Below the pieces are notes generated by a model, which was not told where the DNA came from, did not search any database, and was given only the letters and a program-made list of their open reading frames with translations. Positions 15,291 to 24,003 of a stretch of 43,299 nt of DNA are shown here, piece by piece; within the stretch, counting starts at the first letter, position 1, and the number at the start of each line of letters is the position of its first letter. Made by a program: the position numbers and the translations under genes. The stretch covers positions 1 through 43,299 of the forward strand of contig JAISCL010000103.1 in assembly GCA_031265585.1 (NCBI GenBank), given 5' to 3'. Source of the stretch: Tannerella sp. (GTDB taxonomy: Bacteria > Bacteroidota > Bacteroidia > Bacteroidales > Tannerellaceae).

Positions 15291-16727
15291 ATGTTTGCAA
15301 GTTTAGGCATTTCAACACTTATAGGCGCTATAATCGTCATACTGTACTGTATTACGATTATAGGATTGGTACTTCTTGTTTTACTGGAAAACCGTAACCC
15401 GTTAAAAACGATCCCATGGGTGATCGTACTTGTTTTCGTACCGGGCATCGGACTGGTATTCTATTATTTTTTCGGACAGGAACATCGCCGTCTGCGAATC
15501 ATTACCCGGCGGATATACAAACGTTTTCTGAAGCAGACAAAAGTATATGAACAGCCTAAAAACATAAAAGAAATACCTCCAAACTACGCCCCTCTTGCAC
15601 ACCTTTTAAATAACAGCAGTTATTCCGCCATTTTTAAGGGAAGTGAAATTTCCGTTTACACAAACGGCAGGGATAAACTCAATGCATTACTGAAGGATAT
15701 TAAAAACGCCCGTAATCACATTCACCTCCAGTACTATATATTCAGGGACGACAAAACCGGAAACAAAATCCGGAAAGCGCTCATTGAAAAGGCTCACGAA
15801 GGGCTAAAGATCCGTATCCTGTATGATGATGTCGGGTGCTGGAAGACGAAGAACCGTTTTTTTGAACAAATGAAAAAGGAAGGAATAGAGGTATACCCGT
15901 TTCTGAAAGTTGTGTTCCCGATATTGACAAGCAAGGTTAATTACCGCAATCACCGGAAAATTGTAGTCATTGACGGTGAAGTGGGATACATGGGGGGCAT
16001 GAATATTGCCGACCGTTATGTGGAAGGCGATAAATTAGGGCCCTGGCGGGATACTCATTTCAGGATTACAGGCCCTGGGGTTCACGGACTGCAGGCGTCA
16101 TTTTTATTAGACTGGTATGCCATAAGCAGCACCCTGATAAAAGGCAGGGAATATTATCCCGAGGTAAAAATAATGTCCGACATGAAAATGCAGATTGTCA
16201 TGAATGGCCCGGCAAGTCAATGGCGCACCCTCATGCAGGCTTTCATTTTTTGCATATCCAATGCAAAAAAACGCATTTACATTCAAACGCCGTATTTCCT
16301 CCCGACAGAAGCGCTCAATCAGGCGCTTCAGATGGCCGCCCTGGGAGGCATTGATGTTCGCCTGATGATACCGAAATGCTCTGATACGAAATCCGCACAA
16401 ATGGCCTCCTTCTCGTATGTAGACAAAATGCTCAAATCGGGAGCCAAAGTCTACTTATATGCCAAAGGATTTCTTCACTCTAAATTATTACTGGTAGATG
16501 ATATGCTGACCTGTATCGGATCTTCTAATTTTGATTTTCGCAGCTTCGAGCATAATTTCGAAATAAACGCCTTCGTCTATCAGGAAAACTTTGCTGTAAA
16601 AATAAAAGATATATTTATGCAGGATTTACGTGACTGTGAGGAGATTTTATATCCGGAATGGCGCAAGCGTCCCATAACCGGGCGTCTTGCGGAATCATTC
16701 ATGCGACTGTTTGCGCCGTTATTATAA
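15291..16727 (+). CDS. cls: Cardiolipin synthase (phospholipase D type)
   Basis: This 478-residue inner-membrane enzyme joins two phosphatidylglycerol molecules, or related lipids, into cardiolipin. Two N-terminal membrane segments (about 5-30 and 40-60) are followed by a cytoplasmic region with two phospholipase D HKD motifs. The first is NHRKIVVIDGEVGYMGG (His at about 221) and the second is HSKLLLVDDMLTCIGSSNFD (His at about 396). The downstream FEINAFVY matches ClsA-type enzymes, and the length is normal for them. It has its own promoter. The last 29 bp overlap the convergent rsmD gene. Confidence 0.95.
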   Translation: MFASLGISTLIGAIIVILYCITIIGLVLLVLLENRNPLKTIPWVIVLVFVPGIGLVFYYFFGQEHRRLRIITRRIYKRFLKQTKVYEQPKNIKEIPPNYAPLAHLLNNSSYSAIFKGSEISVYTNGRDKLNALLKDIKNARNHIHLQYYIFRDDKTGNKIRKALIEKAHEGLKIRILYDDVGCWKTKNRFFEQMKKEGIEVYPFLKVVFPILTSKVNYRNHRKIVVIDGEVGYMGGMNIADRYVEGDKLGPWRDTHFRITGPGVHGLQASFLLDWYAISSTLIKGREYYPEVKIMSDMKMQIVMNGPASQWRTLMQAFIFCISNAKKRIYIQTPYFLPTEALNQALQMAALGGIDVRLMIPKCSDTKSAQMASFSYVDKMLKSGAKVYLYAKGFLHSKLLLVDDMLTCIGSSNFDFRSFEHNFEINAFVYQENFAVKIKDIFMQDLRDCEEILYPEWRKRPITGRLAESFMRLFAPLL

Positions 16728-17253
16728 AAATACTGAAATTCACCGCTCCGTAAACACGACGCCGGCTAAAAAAGGGAAGGCCTGAGAAATCATGATCCCG
16801 TGAATGTTCCATAACAAAAATACCGTCTTCACGCAGAATCTTTTTTTCAATAATAATACGCGGTATATCACGCAACGAATCCAGGGAATAGGGAGGATCG
16901 GCAAATATAAAATCGAAAGATTTTTCTTTGGCCGTGTCCAGAAAACGAAACGCATCGCCACAGATCAGGGAGAGCGCATCTGTTTTCAGTTCCCGGCCTA
17001 CTTTCCGGATAAAATCGGCGTGCGCGCGGTTTTGCTCCACCGCAGTAACCGAACGGCATCCCCTCGAAAGCATTTCAAACGAGATACTGCCCGTACCGGC
17101 AAACAGATCAAGCGCATCCATCCCCTCCCAGTCGATCAGGTTGGACAATACATTAAACAGATTCTCTTTCGCAAAATCCGTTGTAGGACGGGCTTTAAAC
17201 GATGAAGGCACGCTGAATCTGCGATGACCGTATATGCCGCTTATAATCCGCAT
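16699..17253 (-). CDS. rsmD: 16S rRNA (guanine966-N2)-methyltransferase RsmD
   Basis: This 184-residue cytoplasmic enzyme methylates G966 of 16S rRNA using SAM. The N-terminus MRIISGIYGHRRF is the family form. A Rossmann SAM motif is at 48-60 (LDLFAGTGSISFE), AVEQN at about 71-75 and the catalytic DPPY at 119-122. Its start overlaps the end of the DUF3822 gene by 13 bp, so it is the third gene of a minus-strand operon (18716 to 16699). Its 3' end overlaps the convergent cls gene by 29 bp. Confidence 0.95.
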   Translation of the reverse strand: MRIISGIYGHRRFSVPSSFKARPTTDFAKENLFNVLSNLIDWEGMDALDLFAGTGSISFEMLSRGCRSVTAVEQNRAHADFIRKVGRELKTDALSLICGDAFRFLDTAKEKSFDFIFADPPYSLDSLRDIPRIIIEKKILREDGIFVMEHSRDHDFSGLPFFSRRRVYGAVNFSIFIITAQTVA

Positions 17254-18071
17254 TCAACCCATGTTACGATATCCATAAACAGATCCTGGTCAACGGCAAC
17301 CTGATATTTCCTGATTTTAGGAGTCACGAAATCAACCTGTTCCATATAATTTTTGATGACGGGCAGTACATTCCGGCAGATCGCCTTATCGCCATAGAAA
17401 AAAACAGGATCTTCAAGCTGGTTCACCGATAGCTGTTTACAGACATACATGATAAAATAAATGATATCATTCCCGGTTTCATAGCCGAAAGAATTCAGAA
17501 ACAACAGTTCTCCCTGTTCAAAGCAAACGATATGCAGCATCGTATCCTGTATGACAATATAAATCTGTTTAGGGTAACAGCCCAAACTCTTTTTACGCCA
17601 GTCAACCAGCATCGGAGACAAAAAATGAATGAAATGGGGGTTAATAAGCGAGCGCACCATAAATTCATACGTTTCATTGTCCATACAGAACAACAGGGAT
17701 GAATAAAAATCGGTTAATGGCTGTGCCAGCACCTTTGAATCTTTATCTACCGGGAAACAATAAGAAAACAGCTGATTCTTATCTTTTTCGGAAAAAACAC
17801 TGTCGGGAACCAGGGTATATTTATCCGAAACAGAAATCACCTGCAAAGCATTGTAGGCATAAGATAAACAGGCATTCTCAAAAAAGATATCCTTCAGCGA
17901 CTGAACTAACGAAACCTCCGGATCCAGGGAAACGGTCTCCGAGAAAAAGCTATCTTTCTCCGATGGAATATAGCCGGAAAAAGAAAGTCCATCCGGCCAT
18001 AGCCGGATGGATACATTATATTTTTCCGAATTAGTTACATTCAGCAGCGTGTCAGGAACACGGATTATCAT
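17241..18071 (-). CDS. DUF3822 family protein
   Basis: This 276-residue protein of unknown function is conserved in Bacteroidetes and commonly found beside rsmD. It has no signal peptide or membrane segment. The alternating beta-strand and helix pattern (YKQ-like PKQIYIVIQDTMLHIVCFEQGELLFLNSFGY) suggests an ASKHA/PilM-like fold, but no ATP-binding residues can be named with confidence. It is 9 nt downstream of a membrane-anchored protein gene and overlaps rsmD by 13 bp, which points to coupled translation. Confidence 0.8.
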   Translation of the reverse strand: MIIRVPDTLLNVTNSEKYNVSIRLWPDGLSFSGYIPSEKDSFFSETVSLDPEVSLVQSLKDIFFENACLSYAYNALQVISVSDKYTLVPDSVFSEKDKNQLFSYCFPVDKDSKVLAQPLTDFYSSLLFCMDNETYEFMVRSLINPHFIHFLSPMLVDWRKKSLGCYPKQIYIVIQDTMLHIVCFEQGELLFLNSFGYETGNDIIYFIMYVCKQLSVNQLEDPVFFYGDKAICRNVLPVIKNYMEQVDFVTPKIRKYQVAVDQDLFMDIVTWVECGL

Positions 18072-18080
18072 GATAATTTC

Positions 18081-18716
18081 TTAAAATTGCTCCCAGTTTC
18101 CCGCATTGTTATTGATTTCCGTTATGGAACCTACGCGAAGCCCGAGGTAACGGTTCATTTTTTTCATTTTATCTTTCAGATTAAAGAGCAGCTGCGGGTC
18201 AAGGTCGCCGAGATATACATCATAAGGAACGCAGGCCTCAAACACCGGAACCGTATAACCGGATGAGGAAGAGATCGTCGCCGTATCCAGTAAAAACGTA
18301 CTGTTTTCAAATCCCGGAACTTTATTGATCGAAACCACATCAAAATTCGGCCCGAGAAGCGTATCTTTAGACAGAACCCAGTTCGTGTCACGCTTAATAA
18401 TACCTTTCTTCACGGCTTCCTGTTCGGTCATACCTGCTTTTAATTGCTCATCGGTCAACTCACCTTCCTTAATAAGAAACGGAAGTTTTTTCTCACTCAG
18501 AAATTTTTTCAGTTCATCAAAATTTCCGGCATAAACACCGTACACATTCTTATACCCAATCTGGGCGTCACGAATGTTAATCAAACGTTCTACAATTGCC
18601 TCTCGACGGATCTTTTCCTGTTTTTCAAAATTAATACTCGTCAGAATACTTTGTATGCACATGTAAACAAGAACGAAAACAATCACTACCAGTAAAATTC
18701 TAAATACGACTTTCAT
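18081..18716 (-). CDS. Conserved membrane-anchored protein of unknown function
   Basis: The protein has 211 residues. One N-terminal membrane helix (about 5-25, FRILLVVIVFVLVYMCI) leaves the rest outside or in the periplasm. The body contains RLINIRDAQIGYKNVYGVYAGNF, a pattern seen in Bacteroidales proteins resembling pilin-like or periplasmic domains, and a Gly/Ser-rich middle. The function is unknown. It heads the operon with DUF3822 and rsmD. A TATATTTG box lies at 18758-18765. Confidence 0.7.
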   Translation of the reverse strand: MKVVFRILLVVIVFVLVYMCIQSILTSINFEKQEKIRREAIVERLINIRDAQIGYKNVYGVYAGNFDELKKFLSEKKLPFLIKEGELTDEQLKAGMTEQEAVKKGIIKRDTNWVLSKDTLLGPNFDVVSINKVPGFENSTFLLDTATISSSSGYTVPVFEACVPYDVYLGDLDPQLLFNLKDKMKKMNRYLGLRVGSITEINNNAGNWEQF

Positions 18717-18757
18717 AATAATTATATATTGTTTTTTTTAAAATTTAATTCACCCTG

Positions 18758-18765
18758 CAAATATA
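18758..18765 (-). promoter_or_regulatory. -7 box of the membrane protein-DUF3822-rsmD operon
   Basis: TATATTTG on the minus strand lies 41 bp before the first start codon. No TTTG is seen at the expected -33 distance. A weaker TACCTTTA (18787-18794) on the plus strand may serve the divergent helicase gene. Confidence 0.45.
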
Positions 18766-18816
18766 AAAAAGAATATTTTAAATCACTACCTTTATCACCA
18801 AAATAATTTCATTTTT

Positions 18817-20220
18817 ATGATAAATCATTTTGTACTACATAAAATAACCGACATTTTTCCATTCAAGCCGACTCCCGAACAGAGCTCGGCGCTGCAGATC
18901 CTGTCGGAATTTTTAGTATCTCCCGACAGTGACGGCATCCTGCTCCTGAAAGGATATGCAGGAACCGGCAAGACGACTCTGCTGGGCGCAACGGTAAAAA
19001 TGATGGATTCGCTGCTCTGGAAAACCATCCTGATGGCCCCGACCGGCCGGGCGGCAAAAGTCTTTTCGGAATATGCATGCCACGGCGCCTGTACGATCCA
19101 TAAAAAGATCTACCGGCAACAAAGTTTCTCCAATGAGTTTTCCGGCTTTTCCCTTACGGATAACTTGCATAAAGATACGGTTTTTATCGTAGACGAGGCT
19201 TCCATGATCTCAAACGAACACGCCGGAACAGCTGTTTTCGGAAGCGGCTGCCTGCTGGATGACCTGATACACTATGTATATTCCGGGGAGAACTGCCGGC
19301 TGATCCTGACGGGAGATTCGGCACAGCTCCCCCCCGTCTCCCTTGCGTACAGCCCCGCCCTGAATGCCGGGTATCTTACAAGATACAATTTAAAAGTCAA
19401 CGAGATACAGCTCACGCAAGTCGTCCGTCAACAACACGGTTCGGGTATCCTCCTGAACGCAACCAACATACGGGAAGCCCTCCGCAAAGGGAAAGTTGAT
19501 ATTTATCCAAAAGTCCTGACAGAAGATTTTACCGATATAAAAAAAATCGATGGCAACGAACTCATCGAAGAAATATCATCGGCATACAGCCGGGACGGGG
19601 TAGATGATACCATGATCATCTGCCGCTCCAATAAAAACGCTAACATCTATAATAATGGCATTCGCAACCAGATTCTGTACTGCGAGAAAGAAATATCATC
19701 CGGAGACCGCCTGATGGTAGTTAAAAACAATTATTTCTGGAGTAAAACGCACAAAGATCATGACTTTATTGCAAACGGGGAAATAGTGCAGGTCCTGCGC
19801 GTAAGGCGTACGGAAGAAATGCACGGATTCCGCTTTTGTACTGTTTGGGTGCGTTTTGAAGACTACGATACGGAGATGGAACTGAAAATCCTGCTGGATA
19901 CGCTTCAAAGCGAATCTCCGGCCCTGTCAAAAGAGCAAAACGACAAGCTGTTCTTCTCTGTCGCCGAAGATTATGCGGATATACGTACGAAACCCGAACG
20001 CATGAAAAAAATAAAGGAAGACCCTTATTTCAATGCCGTGCAGGTAAAATACGCTTATGCCGTCACATGTCACAAGGCACAGGGTGGACAGTGGAGCAAT
20101 GTCTTTCTGGATATAGGATATGTCACAGAAGAAATGATGGGGGAAGACTTCTACCGATGGCTGTATACCGCTTTCACGCGTGCGATCAAACGCCTTTACC
20201 TCGTAAACTGGAGAAAATAA
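18817..20220 (+). CDS. RecD-like ATP-dependent DNA helicase
   Basis: This 467-residue superfamily 1B helicase probably acts in DNA repair or recombination. Walker A is GYAGTGKTT (46-54, Lys52), motif Ia lies in MAPTGRAAKVF, Walker B is VFIVDEASM (Asp126, Glu127), motif III is LTGDSAQLPPV, and the C-terminal UvrD_C_2-type motif is YAVTCHKAQGGQW with LYTAFTRAI at the end. It is far shorter than RecD2 and lacks its N-terminal region, matching the compact RecD-like helicases common in Bacteroidales. It is divergent from the rsmD operon. Confidence 0.9.
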   Translation: MINHFVLHKITDIFPFKPTPEQSSALQILSEFLVSPDSDGILLLKGYAGTGKTTLLGATVKMMDSLLWKTILMAPTGRAAKVFSEYACHGACTIHKKIYRQQSFSNEFSGFSLTDNLHKDTVFIVDEASMISNEHAGTAVFGSGCLLDDLIHYVYSGENCRLILTGDSAQLPPVSLAYSPALNAGYLTRYNLKVNEIQLTQVVRQQHGSGILLNATNIREALRKGKVDIYPKVLTEDFTDIKKIDGNELIEEISSAYSRDGVDDTMIICRSNKNANIYNNGIRNQILYCEKEISSGDRLMVVKNNYFWSKTHKDHDFIANGEIVQVLRVRRTEEMHGFRFCTVWVRFEDYDTEMELKILLDTLQSESPALSKEQNDKLFFSVAEDYADIRTKPERMKKIKEDPYFNAVQVKYAYAVTCHKAQGGQWSNVFLDIGYVTEEMMGEDFYRWLYTAFTRAIKRLYLVNWRK

Positions 20221-20344
20221 AAAGAGCGATTAATACACCACAAACCGGACATGATCCGGCGGACAGGCCGTATTTCCTCTCGTCATTTACACTTTCCTTT
20301 GGGATAAAAATTTGTTTTTTAGAGGGTCGAAAAGAAATTTTTCG

Positions 20345-20352
20345 TACTTTTG
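20345..20352 (+). promoter_or_regulatory. -7 box of the rsmI operon
   Basis: TACTTTTG matches TAnnTTTG. It predicts a start near 20359 and supports ATG 20411 over the upstream in-frame ATG at 20360. No clear -33 element is seen. Confidence 0.5.
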
Positions 20353-20410
20353 CGGATAAGTGTGCGTGACACATCCTATTTTTTATACTACGGCAAAATA
20401 CTTTAAGATT

Positions 20411-21481
20411 ATGGCGAATAATGATAAACTGCGACAAATCATATCTAATATTCAGTTATTAAATGATTTAACAAAAAACATGATCGATTCGGAAATATAT
20501 CCCGTCTCGTTCTTCAGTCAGGCGTTCGATCTGATGCATAAGATACAAAGCGATTTTCATACGCTGGAAGCGGACCAGGTAGAACTGTTTGCTTCACAAA
20601 TGAAAAAGCACCAGGCTTTGATTTTATCCATACACCGGCAAATGCGTCACATAGAAGAGGCTCAGCCGGCCGGTGCCGTTATGCCGGAAACAGTGCAACA
20701 ACCGGTAGCGAATCCGGCCCCTCCTAAAAAAGTGGAGATCGCCAGACAACCGGAAGACAAACAAAAAAAGGGTTCATTCCTTAATCGCCTGGGCATTTCC
20801 AGGGAACCGGCAGTAAATAAAGAACAGAAACCGGCAGCAAATGCGGAATCCGCTACAAATGCCCCTTCTCCCGTAATGACAAAGGACGCTCCCGGCGAAA
20901 CTTCGTCGAAAACAATTCCGGCCGGAGCCCCGGTTTTCCCGCCGGATCCCCGGGGATTTTCCGGGACGCCTCCCGTCAAAGAACAAACAGACACTCCTCC
21001 CATAAAGCCGGCATCCGATATCATAGAAGCCCCGATTGAGCCGCTGGCGGAAAAGAGACCGCCGAGACCTGCCCCGAAGGAGAAATCTACCATTACTCTC
21101 CCTGAAATGCCGGTTGAAAAAACGATACGTACGCCGCCACGTCCGGTCGCGCCGGAAATTGCGGGAACAGGCAAAGCCCCGGAAGCCAAAAGATCAAATG
21201 GAATCCCGGCGGAAGGCAGCGCTCCCCCGTCTGTAAACGATGTAATAGAAAAGCGAAAACTGTCGGACTTGCGGAAAGCGTTCAGCCTGAACGACCGTTT
21301 CCGTTACCGCCGCGAACTGTTCGGAGGCAGTGAAGAGATAATGAATAAAGTCATTACGACGCTGAACAACAAAACTTCATACAAGGAATCCATGCTGTTC
21401 CTGGAAGAAAAACTGCATTGGGATTTCACGGATCCGACCGTAAAGGATTTTATTAAAGTATTAGAGATAAGATTTTTGTAA
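20411..21481 (+). CDS. Bacteroidetes protein with disordered proline-rich linker
   Basis: The protein has 356 residues. A helical N-terminal domain (about 1-85, ANNDKLRQIISNIQLLNDL onward) is joined by a long Pro/Ala/Lys-rich, probably disordered linker (about 90-270) to a conserved helical C-terminal domain (about 275-356) with LRKAFSLNDRFRYRRELFGG, LNNKTSYKESMLFLEEK and an aromatic FTDPTVKDFIKVLE end. The C-terminal domain recurs in Bacteroidetes proteins of unknown function. Its gene end overlaps the rsmI start by one base (TAATG), so it is the first gene of a four-gene operon. No signal peptide or membrane helix is seen. Confidence 0.75.
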   Translation: MANNDKLRQIISNIQLLNDLTKNMIDSEIYPVSFFSQAFDLMHKIQSDFHTLEADQVELFASQMKKHQALILSIHRQMRHIEEAQPAGAVMPETVQQPVANPAPPKKVEIARQPEDKQKKGSFLNRLGISREPAVNKEQKPAANAESATNAPSPVMTKDAPGETSSKTIPAGAPVFPPDPRGFSGTPPVKEQTDTPPIKPASDIIEAPIEPLAEKRPPRPAPKEKSTITLPEMPVEKTIRTPPRPVAPEIAGTGKAPEAKRSNGIPAEGSAPPSVNDVIEKRKLSDLRKAFSLNDRFRYRRELFGGSEEIMNKVITTLNNKTSYKESMLFLEEKLHWDFTDPTVKDFIKVLEIRFL

Positions 21482-22179
21482 TGATGGCAAAACTTATTGT
21501 TGTCCCGACCCCGGTAGGGAATCTTGAAGACATGACGTTCAGAGCTGTCCGCGTACTCAGGGACGCGGATCTCATCCTGGCGGAAGACACGCGGACAACA
21601 AGCGTTTTACTCAAGCATTACGAGATCCGGAACCGGCTGCAGCCGCACCATAAATTCAACGAGCACAAAACCGTTGAACAGTTGGCCGAACGCATAAAGG
21701 CCGGGGAAAATATAGCGCTGGTATCGGATGCCGGAACGCCGGCTCTCTCGGATCCCGGTTTTTTACTCGTGCGCGCATGCGTACAAAAGGGAGTTGAAGT
21801 AGAATGTCTCCCGGGAGCAACCGCTTTTATCCCGGCACTAGTAGTATCCGGATTACCAACCGACCGGTTCTGCTTTGAAGGATTCCTGCCGGTAAAAAAA
21901 GGCCGGCAGGCGCGTATGCAGGCGATAGCGGAAGAAGAACGGACGGTCATCCTCTACGAGTCTCCGTTCCGGCTGCTAAAAACGCTCACCGGGTTATCCG
22001 AAGCATGTGGCAAAGAGCGCCCGGTTTCCATCTCCCGCGAGATCTCCAAGCGCTTTGAAGAAACAGTACGCGGAAGCCTGGAAGAAACGATCCGTTATTT
22101 TTCAGCAAAAGAACCGAAAGGTGAATTTGTGATTATTCTCGAAGGCAGGAAACGCCCCGGGAAAACAATAAAACAATAA
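21481..22179 (+). CDS. rsmI: 16S rRNA (cytidine1402-2'-O)-methyltransferase RsmI
   Basis: This 232-residue SAM-dependent enzyme of the tetrapyrrole-methylase fold methylates C1402 of 16S rRNA. Family motifs are VVPTPVGNLEDMTFRA, LAEDTRTTSVLLKHY, ALVSDAGTPALSDPGFLLVR, CLPGATAFIPALVVSGL and FCFEGFLP. Start MM at 21481 or 21484; the first overlaps the preceding stop. The length is normal. The next gene begins 19 nt downstream. Confidence 0.96.
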   Translation: MMAKLIVVPTPVGNLEDMTFRAVRVLRDADLILAEDTRTTSVLLKHYEIRNRLQPHHKFNEHKTVEQLAERIKAGENIALVSDAGTPALSDPGFLLVRACVQKGVEVECLPGATAFIPALVVSGLPTDRFCFEGFLPVKKGRQARMQAIAEEERTVILYESPFRLLKTLTGLSEACGKERPVSISREISKRFEETVRGSLEETIRYFSAKEPKGEFVIILEGRKRPGKTIKQ

Positions 22180-22198
22180 ACTGTTAAAACAATTAATT

Positions 22199-23065
22199 AT
22201 GAAAAAGATTTTAGCCGCACTTGCATGCATCATACTATTTACGGCATGCGCAGAAAATTCCGCAGAATATAAAAAAATGAAAGCGGAAAACGATTCCCTG
22301 AGACTTCATATAAAGAAAAGTGAAGTAGAAATGGATGATATGCTGGGGATTCTCAATGCAATCGAAAATGATATAAAATCCATCCGTGAGACCGAGAAAT
22401 ACCTTGACATACAAAAAGACACGGAGTTATCAGGTACCAGGCGCGAGCAGATGCAAAACAGCATGGCCCTGGTGGTAGAAGCGTTAAAGAAGAACAAGCA
22501 GCAATTAGCCGAACTTCAGGAAAAGCTGAATACAAGCAATCTGCGTTCATCCGCCTTGCAAAAGACCATCGACCGCCTGACGAAAGACATCAATGAAAAG
22601 GCGGAATTTATCGTCCGGTTACAGCAGGATCTGAACCGGAAAGACCGGCAAATAGCAGAGCTATCCGGACAGGTAGAAGAATTAAATACGGATATGGAGG
22701 CACTCAAGGAACTCAGCGAAAGTCAGAACGAACGCATCAGCGACCAGGATAAGTCCCTGAATACGGTATACTATTGCTTCGGAACAAAAAAGGAACTGAA
22801 AGAACAGCAAATCCTTACCGGAGGCGGACTGTTCTCCAAATCAAAAGCGCTACAGGGTGATTTCAATAAGGAATACTTTATTACGGTAGACAAACGCCAG
22901 GTAACGGCGATCCCGCTCTATGCATCAAAAGCCAAAATAAAAACCAACCACCCCGAAGGCTCCTATAACTTTTTTAAGGATTCCGATGGAAACCTGACAC
23001 TGGAAATAGGCAATCCGGACAGCTTCTGGAGTTTAAGCAAATACCTGGTGATCGAAGTCGGATGA
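22199..23065 (+). CDS. Coiled-coil lipoprotein
   Basis: This 288-residue lipoprotein has signal MKKILAALACIILFTAC with the lipidated Cys at 17. A long coiled coil (about 20-185, many ELxxxL/KxxI heptads) leads to a compact C-terminal beta domain with VYYCFGTKKELKEQQ, GGGLF and the ending PDSFWSLSKYLVIEVG. Such proteins are conserved in Bacteroidales but have no assigned function; an envelope scaffold role is plausible. The stop overlaps the next gene's start by 4 nt (ATGA). Confidence 0.78.
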   Translation: MKKILAALACIILFTACAENSAEYKKMKAENDSLRLHIKKSEVEMDDMLGILNAIENDIKSIRETEKYLDIQKDTELSGTRREQMQNSMALVVEALKKNKQQLAELQEKLNTSNLRSSALQKTIDRLTKDINEKAEFIVRLQQDLNRKDRQIAELSGQVEELNTDMEALKELSESQNERISDQDKSLNTVYYCFGTKKELKEQQILTGGGLFSKSKALQGDFNKEYFITVDKRQVTAIPLYASKAKIKTNHPEGSYNFFKDSDGNLTLEIGNPDSFWSLSKYLVIEVG

Positions 23066-23772
23066 CGCGCAACAGGACAAAATACAAATCCCTGTTTTTC
23101 GACCTCGACGACACGTTGTGGGATACCGGCCACAACAACAGAGAATGTCTCGAAGAAATCTACGATGAATATCATTTCGGACGGTACTACCCTTCTTTCG
23201 AGACATTTTTCAATACCTACATGCCCCATAACCTGTTATTATGGGAACAGTACCGGAATCACGAAATAGACCGGCAGACGCTTATTCTTGAGCGTTTGCT
23301 GCATGTCTTGCGTCCCATGGGCATAGACGACAAAGGGTACGCCCTGAACCTGAATAAAGACTTCCTGCAGCGGACTACCCAAAAAACACGCACGATTGCA
23401 GGTGCAAAAGAGCTGCTTGCATACTTGCACGCCGGAGGATACCGTCTTTTCATCATATCCAACGGATTCCGCGAAATACAGTCGTTAAAGTTGCAAAACT
23501 GCGGTCTCGCGTCCTATTTTGAGCGGATCGTCCTGTCCGAAGATGCCTCCGTCCGGAAACCGCACAGGGGGATTTTCGACTTTGCCCTGATAAACACCAA
23601 CTCCTGCCGCTCCGAATCCCTGATGATCGGCGACAGTTGGGAGGCCGATATTGCCGGCGCTCAAAAGGCCAAAATAGACCAGGTCTGGTTTAACCCCGGC
23701 AACTTACCCCCTCTAAATTTCGAACCGACCTACAGCGTCTCCTCCCTGTCCGAAATAAAGGAGATCTTATAA
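23062..23772 (+). CDS. HAD-family YjjG-type nucleotidase
   Basis: This 236-residue HAD hydrolase resembles YjjG, which dephosphorylates non-canonical pyrimidine nucleotides. Motif I is FFDLDDTLWDT (Asp14 nucleophile, Asp16), motif II is IISNGF, the motif III Lys is in VRKPH, and motif IV is MIGDSWEADIAGA. A helical cap lies between motifs I and II. It is the last gene of the rsmI operon, overlapping the lipoprotein gene by 4 nt. A bidirectional terminator is shared with the convergent surface-protein gene. Other small phosphomonoesters are possible substrates. Confidence 0.85.
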   Translation: MTRNRTKYKSLFFDLDDTLWDTGHNNRECLEEIYDEYHFGRYYPSFETFFNTYMPHNLLLWEQYRNHEIDRQTLILERLLHVLRPMGIDDKGYALNLNKDFLQRTTQKTRTIAGAKELLAYLHAGGYRLFIISNGFREIQSLKLQNCGLASYFERIVLSEDASVRKPHRGIFDFALINTNSCRSESLMIGDSWEADIAGAQKAKIDQVWFNPGNLPPLNFEPTYSVSSLSEIKEIL

Positions 23773-23800
23773 ACCTGAATTTGGGATAAGAAATAGGGGA

Positions 23801-23830
23801 ATGCACAAAACTGTCCCGCGCGCAGTATAA
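23801..23830 (-). repeat. Dispersed ~30-bp intergenic repeat, copy B
   Basis: Read on the minus strand it is TTATACTGCGCGCGGGAC followed by AGTTTTGTGCAT, with TCCCC just beyond. It differs from copy A at 6901 at only three or four positions. It lies 28 bp after the HAD stop. No palindrome array adjoins it. Confidence 0.6.
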
Positions 23831-23943
23831 CGAAGCGAAGAATCCTGCACCTTCATCCTGTAAGGATCTCCTAAGGATCCTATAAGCTTTTTTTCTATAA
23901 GCTCGCCTGTCACACTCCACCTGCAGGGCATCCATATCAATAG

Positions 23944-23979
23944 AAAAGTCCCGAAGCTGCCTGAGCCTCGGGACTTTTT
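23944..23979. terminator. Bidirectional terminator
   Basis: AAAAGTCCCGA (23944-23954) pairs perfectly with TCGGGACTTTT (23968-23978), with an A-run on one side and a T-run on the other. It can stop both the rsmI operon (plus) and the surface-protein gene (minus). Confidence 0.8.
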
Positions 23980-24003
23980 CTTTTTATCCTGTTTAACGGA
24001 TCG

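Noticed and set aside
23871-23912. A fifth palindrome array after the HAD gene
   Set aside because: AAGGATC occurs twice and TATAAGC twice, but with no regular period or repeated palindromic core.
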